Assembly: GCA_900660155.1 (NCBI GenBank)
Contig: CABFPE010000168.1
Span: 44,588 to 108,587, forward strand
Direction of reading: 5' to 3'
Source: Hofstenia miamia
Lineage: Eukaryota > Xenacoelomorpha > Acoela > Hofsteniidae
Length of the DNA stretch: 64,000 nt
The position numbers were made by a program, and so were the translations under genes. Of the stretch, positions 57,975 to 64,000 are shown one piece after another. The first letter of the stretch is position 1, and each line of letters begins with the position of its first letter. The notes below the pieces were generated by a model, which did not search any database, had not been told where the DNA came from, and saw nothing but the letters and a program-made list of their open reading frames with translations.

Positions 57975-59324
57975 CTGGAAAAAAGAATTCGGCCACCCAT
58001 GATTTGTCATAAATATTTCTAAGAAATGAACGCCAAGAATGTCATAGGTATTTTTAAATTCGATTTGGTGTTTCAGAAATTCATCAATGTTGATACATAA
58101 TTATTACTGTTTACTTTAAATCTCAAGGAGAAATGCTACAAAGCTTATAGTTTGGTAATCTTTTCTTGGAAAAATTTATTCAGCCACTTCAGACCAAATC
58201 AGAGAATCTGTAAAAAATTTCATTGGTTGAGCTTTTTTCAGTCTATTTATATTGATAATGTCTAATAACAGTCTTTCTTCGCCATATATGATGCCTGGTT
58301 ACGTACCTCTTGCCCTCTGCGAGTTGATTATCTCCAAACATTTGGAGGGGATGAGTCAACGTAATATAGTCCGACTTGTAGAGCGACCGTGAACTACTGT
58401 CGGAGATATCATCAGACGTTTCACTTCTGAAAACATCATTGCCCTCAATCCAAAGTCCGGAAGACCAAAGAAGACCTCCAAAACCTCCCAATCAGATCTT
58501 GTGTGCCTTTCAAAGTAAAATCCCAGGAAGACTTCAGAGGAACTTCGCGAGGAATGGGCTGATGGTCACCTCGTGATAGCAAGAACTGTGCCAAACATCC
58601 TGAAGAAGCTACTCAATTGGGACATTCATGGCACCCAGAAAGCCATTTTTAACTTCAAAGCAAATATTACTCCGGCTGGGGTTGGCCGATTTAATGAGAG
58701 ACAATTCATCTGAACATTGTCTAATGTTATATTTTCAGATGAATCAAGATTCTTGCCTCAATTTACTCGGAGACAATGAAGTACGATGGGAAGTCTGTAA
58801 TGGTATGGGGTGCAATATGGAAGTGTAGCTTTCGCAAATTGTTCACATCACTGTACTCTCCGAAGCTCTCAATATGCTCGGATTCTAGAAAAGGAACTCT
58901 TGAACTACTTACAAGTGATTCAATATATCAGCAGGATGGTGCTCGATATCATACCTCCAAAGAAATAAAGAACTTCTTCCTTGCTAACTAGCCTGGCCAA
59001 TCTCCAGACCTTAACATTATTGAAAATACTATTGAATTGGACAGCATACTCTTCTCACTGAAGTCGAGCTGTGTACCGCAAATAAAGAAAGAATTTTATG
59101 CAATTCCCAACAGCTTTATTGAAATACTTTTTCCTTCAATCCTTGATCGCCTTGAAGCTGTTGTTCGCTCAAAGGGACACTCTACAAAATATTAGAAGAA
59201 AGAATTTTGTTGCTAAGTGCTTATAGTGCATCAAATATTAATTTATGTATCTTATTTTGAATTTACTTTTTTCAGATTTCTCATTTGTTAAAATTTTTTC
59301 AGGTGGTCAAATACATTTTTCCAA
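57975..59324 (+). mobile_element. Tc1-like element, 1350 bp
   Basis: TA at 57973-57974 and 59325-59326. The inverted ends read CTGGAAAAAAGAATTCGGCC and TTGGAAAAATGTATTTGACC, then CACC. A Tc1 transposase pseudogene occupies most of the interior on the plus strand. A second copy of the right-end repeat lies at 59488-59513. Confidence 0.85.
58258..59193 (+). pseudogene. Tc1-like transposase, several stops and frameshifts
   Basis: Start ATG at 58258 (M-S-N-N-S-L-S-S). Paired-like helix-turn-helix: L-E-G-M-S-Q-R-N-I-V-R-L-V-E-R, G-R-P-K-K-T-S linker, then S-E-E-L-R-E-E-W. Catalytic blocks: V-I-F-S-D-E-S-R-F (about 58727), V-M-V-W-G-A-I-W-K (about 58798), Y-Q-Q-D-G-A-R-Y-H-T-S (about 58925) and P-G-Q-S-P-D-L-N-I-I-E-N (about 58992). 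In-frame stops replace codons near 58389, 58516 and 58989, and the frame shifts at least twice between 58630 and 58800. All three acidic residues can still be seen, but in different frames. Dead copy of normal length. Confidence 0.88.
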
Positions 59325-59326
59325 TA

Positions 59327-61740
59327 CAAGTTTTCTAATTTTGATTAAAAATTAATAGCCAATTGTTATTCTACATAATTTATGGTATTAGACATACAGA
59401 TTTTCGTTTCTCAATCAAAGTAACACTTATTTATAATCTTAGGCACACTCTATCCAATGAATGTTCATTGTTTATTCAAAATAGCAAGGTGGTCGAATGC
59501 ATACTTCCAGTACTGTATACTATTCAAAAATTGCTTTATTTATATATTTTATATGTGCATCAATTTTTTTATTGTATCACTGGGTTTTAGTGAATCTTAA
59601 CTCAGTTTTCACACAAGAAATCAATCTAGATGTGAATACGACTGCCAAGTAGCTGTTTCTCTATGAATTCCTTCTAATATATATTTTTTTTGAATGTCAT
59701 TCAATGAATGAACGTTGCATCCCAATTATGGGATGCTGTCCTAATATTAACGTATTGAATAGCCTATGAAGTATAAAACGTGAAATCAAATCCGAAAATT
59801 TACCCGCATTTTTGAAATTATTTACTCAACCCGCACCCGCACAGGCGCGATTGTGGAAATACCCGCAACCCGCCTGGTAATACCCAACCCATGTTCTCGC
59901 TTGATTAATAATCATTGTTTGTATATGAATGACAGTGACAATTATGCTAGTTCTGTCAGATTACCTAATAACAATCTTATTGTGTATAAACTGAACTTTA
60001 CATTGTCTTTAGATTCAGTCAATAGTAATAATTAATGCATAGAATTTCCCTATTGACACGGTAGTCAAAATAACGAGGGCAAAAAACTTAGTACAATTCC
60101 ATCTTACTTTCTTCTAAGCAAACATTAAATGAAATTTCCAATTTTAAATAATATTTCAATTTTTTGTAAAGAAAAGCAGGTTTTGCATATGTATATCATG
60201 TAAGATTTATATTAAAATATATATGAACACGGTCACAGCATCCACAGCAAGCACTGGAAATCTACGGCTTATGGCTTACTGGGTAGGAATTAAATTAAAA
60301 TTTGGTCGTATGTATATGCAACCATAATATTATTAGTTTGTGGTTAATCAAATGAAATATTACTTCTTTTCCTGATCCCTAGATATTTGAGAAATTTGAG
60401 GATTTAAGAACAATTCAGTAAAATATGTAGAAAATTAAAAAAAAATTTGTATTTGAAAAGGGTGGACATAATTCTAACGGCTTAAAAGAGTAACTTATTT
60501 TGTCATTTCTGCAGTGGACATGAAGCGGAAATATCATATTCAATGAGATAAAAACTGAATCAAAATACTTTCATTTCTTAATTATTCAGCAACAGACGCA
60601 TTTCGAATTCTTTGTTCAATACTAAATGTTCGTCTGAAATTTCCACGTGCAAAAACAAAAACAACACCATTTCGCAGTTAAAAATTTTTTTTTTGCCACA
60701 TACCATCTTATCTCCTGATAATTTATCCCTATCCCATTCCATCCGATTAACAAGATTCCTATTATAATGTTAATGTGGAATAAAGTTCAAATAAAATTAT
60801 TTAATTTATGAAAGCTTAGGTTTGGTATCTACTTAGTGGGACTACATGTGCAAAATGAAAAAATTTATTGACTTTATTGATTTTAATCTTAAATTTATTT
60901 TACAATATCAATTAGCAACTAATATGCGAAATACAACTGTGTGCTCTCTCATCCCATATGGGTTTAGAGTATTAAATATTTCAGTAAGGGAGTCAGTTAT
61001 TGAATCAGCAAAGAAAGTAGGCGCATTTTGTATTTTGAAATAAATTGAAAACAAGCAATAATGACTTGGTCTGTTGATAGAAATCTCAGACAGAAAAATT
61101 TTGATTAAACATGGTGAAAGACGGTGAAACTGGAATAATATATTCACAATAAATGTACAAAGAAGGGGTTGGAATGCAGTTATTGTAGTTCTAGACGGAA
61201 AGTTGAAAGTTTCTCAATGAATGGAGGTAATTGTTATTAAAAGTGACAAAAATGAATTTGGTAGCAGTTGAAATCCTTGAAGTTTGAAATAGAAATATGT
61301 TATAAAAGTGAACATATCTTGGGCAAGCCACTTGCTCTTTCTAAGTCAAAATTTTGATATAGAAGAGTGAATATAGAGAGGTATACACCACTTATATCTC
61401 TTTTGTAAAGTCGAATTTGAACAAGTATTTCTCAGTGAATATTAGTCACAGAATCATGTTTAACGACGATTTTGGAGAATACAAATTTCAGACAATTATT
61501 GTGTCATGATCTACTGATCAGAAACCTATATGGGAAATTCAACTTTTTTTCTGCTAATGTCTGCGTGCAAATTGGTGAAGAGAATTCTGCCAAATTGAAA
61601 TACAGGAAATCCTTTTGAAAGTCATTTTTAAAAGTAAAAAGCCAGTATTTATGTATTACAAAACTTGTATATTATATTGCAACTAAAGCACACAGTAATA
61701 TAGCATGTAGCCCTGTTGCTTTAGTATTCTAATATAATAA
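59327..61740. other. AT-rich region with an extra Tc1 end
   Basis: GGTGGTCGAATGCATACTTCC at about 59488 is a diverged second copy of the Tc1 right end. ACCCGCACCCGCACAGG and related text (59826-59880) resembles a MITE interior. The rest has no recognised gene. Confidence 0.45.
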
Positions 61741-61771
61741 AGAAATTATGTTGCAGTGGGGCTTTTACCAC

Positions 61772-61821
<50 letters not shown>
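61772..61821. repeat. (AAT)n microsatellite at the LINE 5' junction
   Basis: About 17 AAT units; the LINE coding sequence starts directly after it. A second tract of about eight units lies inside the LINE at 61865-61888. Confidence 0.95.
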
Positions 61822-61822
<1 letters not shown>

Positions 61823-63831
61823 GAGCAGGTGAGGATGCAGTAAGGTTCTGCGAGAATATATGGGGAATAATAATAATAATAATAATAAGTGTACAGATGC
61901 AGAAAGAAGTCAGGCAAGAAGAAGTAATCACAACTGTAAGGCTGAAGGAGGCTCTAAAGAAGATGAAGAACTGGAAGGCGCCAGGCAGAGATGAGGTACA
62001 TGGGTATTGGCTGAAGAAGTTCACAAGTGTTCATGAGAGACTAGCAGCAGCATTGGAGGAGTGTGTGGTGAGTGGGTGTCCAGAGTGGATGGTAGTGGGG
62101 AGGACATTTCTGATACAGAAGGACCCAAAGAAAGGCAGTGAGGCAAGCAACTTCAGACCAATAACATGTCTGCCAACAATGTGGAAATTGCTAACTTCAG
62201 TGATTTCAAATAGGCTGGCATGTTACTTAGAACAGAATAGGTTGATACCAGAGGAGCAGAAGGGATGTAGGACAAAGACAAGAGGATGCAAAGATCAGTT
62301 GTTGATAGACCAGGCAGGGTGGATGAATTGTAGAAGAAGGAAGACAAACTTGGCAATGGCATAGATTACAGGAAGGCATATGACAGCATTTCACATGAGT
62401 GGTGGGTATTGAAGACGCTAGAGGCTAATGGAATTTCACAGAAATGGGTTGAGTTTCTAGAGAGGGAGATGGGAAAGTGGCAGACTGAGATAGATGGGCA
62501 TAGGTTGAGGTTTAGGCGAGGCATATTCCAGGGAGACAGCTTAGCACCACTACTGTTTGTAGTTAGCTTAATACCTATCACAGAAAAGTTAAAGGAGAGA
62601 GGCATAGGGTATAAGATGGAGAAGAATGTTAGAGCAGTGAGTCACGTGTGGTACATGGACGACCTGAAGATGTACGCTAGTTCAAGGAAGATATTTTAGA
62701 AGCAAGTGGAGACATTGGAGAAGGCAAGCAGAGATTCAGGGTTGGAGTTTGGATTAGGAAAGTGTGCAGCAGTGACAATGACTAGAGGCAAGTGTGTGGA
62801 TAGGGATGGCTTGAGGACAAGCATTGGGGAAGTTAAAGAGGGGTACAAATAATTAAGTGTGATAGAGAAAGACAGAACAGATCATGAGGAAATGAAGATG
62901 AGGCTAAGGAAAGAATACAAGAGGAGAGTAAGGAAGGTACTACAGAAGTCAGCATTGAATGGGCAGAACAGTATAAAAGCAATTAATACATGGGCGATAC
63001 CAGTGTTGAGATATTCGGCAGGAATAGTTAGGTGGAATAAGAATGAACTGAGGGAATTAGACAGGGAGACAAGGAAGATACTAGCAGCAGAGAGAGCATT
63101 CAACCTCAATGGAGATGTAGATAGGCTGTACATGACAAGGCATAAGGGAGGTAAAGGGCTGCTAAGTGTGGAGGAGACTGTAGAAGCAGAAGCACTAGGG
63201 CTAAAGGAATATGTAGAAGAGCAACCTGAGGGGTCCCTACTAGAGGTCACTAAGGAGTTGAAGAAGATAAGAACTGAGAGTGAAGGAAAGAAGATATACC
63301 AGAGTAGGATGGAATCAGAGAGGCAAACAAGGTATAGGCAGAAGGCAATGCATGGAGAATACTGGAGGAACACAGAAAAGTGTGATAGAGAAGAGAGCAA
63401 CAAGTGGTTAAAGAAGGCAGGACTGAAGAGAGAAACAGAAGCACTAATAATGGCAGCACAGGAGCAAGCAATAAGAACAAACTGGGTGAAGAAGCATATA
63501 GACAGAAGAGTAGAAGTAAGTGATAAGTGTAGGCTGTGTAAGAAAGAGGCGGAGACAGTAGATCATCTGATAGCAGGGTGTGAGAAGTTGGCACAGAATG
63601 AGTATAAGTTCAGGCATGACAAGGTGGGAAGAATGGTACACTGGAGTTTGAGCAGGCAGCATGGGCTAGAAGCAGGAGACAAGTGGTATGAGCACAAGCC
63701 ACAGGGCGTCATAGCAATACCAAAGGACAGAAATGTAGAAAGCAAGGAGAAAGAGAAGATAGACAAGTACAGTATTGTTAGGAACGGCTAGAGTCCTGAG
63801 GAAAGCTCTCAGACTCCCTGGGAACTGGTGA
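61823..63831 (+). pseudogene. LINE polyprotein: RT, CCHC knuckle, damaged endonuclease
   Basis: RT blocks: W-K-A-P-G-R-D-E-V-H-G-Y-W (about 61972-62012), F-R-P-I-T-C-L-P-T-M-W (about 62153), D-Y-R-K-A-Y-D (about 62364), G-I-F-Q-G-D-S-L-A-P-L (about 62519) and Y-M-D-D-L-K (about 62652). Zinc knuckle C-R-L-C, then H-L-I-A-G-C (63530-63575). Breaks: a frameshift near 62358, and stops at about 62698 and 62851. After P-Q-G-V (about 63708) the sequence jumps to I-A-I-P-K-D-R-N-V-E-S-K-E-K-E-K, so about 40 residues including the R-R-P-D-I-V-V-type endonuclease core are missing. A second deletion and frame change precede L-L-G-T-A-R-V-L-R-K-A-L, which ends at 63831. The N-terminal DNA-binding domain is absent. 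Confidence 0.85.
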
Positions 63832-63880
63832 GTTCCCCGAGCTGAGAGGGATACCAGCATGAAGCTGTGAGATGCAAGAA
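61823..63880 (+). mobile_element. R4/Dong-type non-LTR retrotransposon (LINE), 5'-truncated
   Basis: The single coding region with RT followed by a CCHC knuckle and a C-terminal restriction-like endonuclease region is the layout of the R2/R4 class. Details (E-E-Q-K-G-C, K-D-Q-L-L-I-D, T-N-L-A-M-A, and the C-terminal G-T-A-R-V-L-R-K) match R4/Dong/Rex6-type proteins as I recall them. The 5' end lies at an (AAT)n tract; Dong-type elements are known at TAA-type repeats. The 3' UTR follows 63831 and its end cannot be fixed. Confidence 0.88.
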
Positions 63881-64000
63881 TTTAGATTTTTTGAAACAGT
63901 ATGTTCTGCTTCAATGATTGATTGACATCTTTGGTAATTGATCTTGTTGGTTTCAAATACATTTTCACACTCCTTTAAAGTCTTTAACTCATTTTGTCGT

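Noticed and set aside
57628-58010. Open frames across the second gap.
   Set aside because: They consist of N and TA repeat only.
61746-62024. Leucine- and isoleucine-rich minus-strand frame.
   Set aside because: Antisense of the AAT repeats and of the LINE coding strand.
62882-63860. Several long minus-strand frames opposite the LINE.
   Set aside because: Shadow frames of the purine-rich LINE coding strand; the plus-strand frame has clear RT-class homology.
1-64000. tRNA, rRNA and other structured RNA genes.
   Set aside because: No B-box or rRNA-like conserved blocks were noticed on reading; a covariance-model scan would be needed to exclude small RNA genes.

Overview
This window is AT-rich nuclear DNA from an animal. 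Coding signal is sparse, introns are consensus GT..AG, and nearly every recognisable protein outside two host genes belongs to a mobile element. The mix (Ty3/gypsy elements, piggyBac, Tc1/mariner, hAT and PIF/Harbinger-like elements, an R4/Dong-type LINE, a Polinton-like fragment and two unnamed transposase-like families) fits an invertebrate such as a cnidarian, mollusc or other soft-bodied animal. I cannot name the species from sequence alone.

Layout. 1-4700 is a decayed Ty3/gypsy element on the plus strand, abutting a minus-strand LTR-gag fragment of a related element (4735-6860). 7244-10368 is a piggyBac-like element with TTAA at both ends. A PIF/Harbinger-like MITE sits inside its transposase exon and a second short inverted-repeat element in its leader. 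10635-11684 is a mariner-like element with TIRs, TA duplications and a broken transposase. 12628-13049 is a possible MITE. From 14397 to 24013 runs an unrecognised multi-exon host gene on the plus strand. Its introns hold a piggyBac deletion derivative (15568-16232), a Tc1 copy split by a hAT insertion (17.2-21.0 kb), a decayed transposase-like gene (21.0-22.4 kb) and a mariner fragment. 25415-26660 (minus) is a broken member of another widespread unnamed family. 27.8-28.2 kb is a diverged tandem repeat. 29175-29585 resembles a Polinton/virus-type structural protein. 31.0-37.4 kb is a second Ty3/gypsy fossil. 38422-39423 is another PIF/Harbinger-like MITE.

The clearest host gene is an ODF3/SHIPPO (CIMAP) family gene, plus strand. 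Three phase-consistent exons are visible (42498-42561, 43537-43647, 46001-46111), and a match to the RFX X-box consensus lies 22 bases upstream of the ATG, as expected for a ciliary or sperm-tail gene. A hAT MITE with a perfect 8-bp duplication sits in its second intron. No later exon was seen, so the gene probably continues beyond 64 kb or behind long element-filled introns.

46-48.7 kb is mostly featureless. 48.7-54.8 kb is a cluster of LTR/leader/gag fragments of the same family as 4.7-6.9 kb, in both orientations. A mariner-like relic (55.5-56.2 kb) and a Tc1 element (57975-59324) follow. The window ends with a 5'-truncated R4/Dong-like LINE (61823-63831) that starts at an AAT tract and has lost the core of its endonuclease domain. 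Two assembly gaps (20275-20439 and 57772-57957) lie inside low-complexity sequence.
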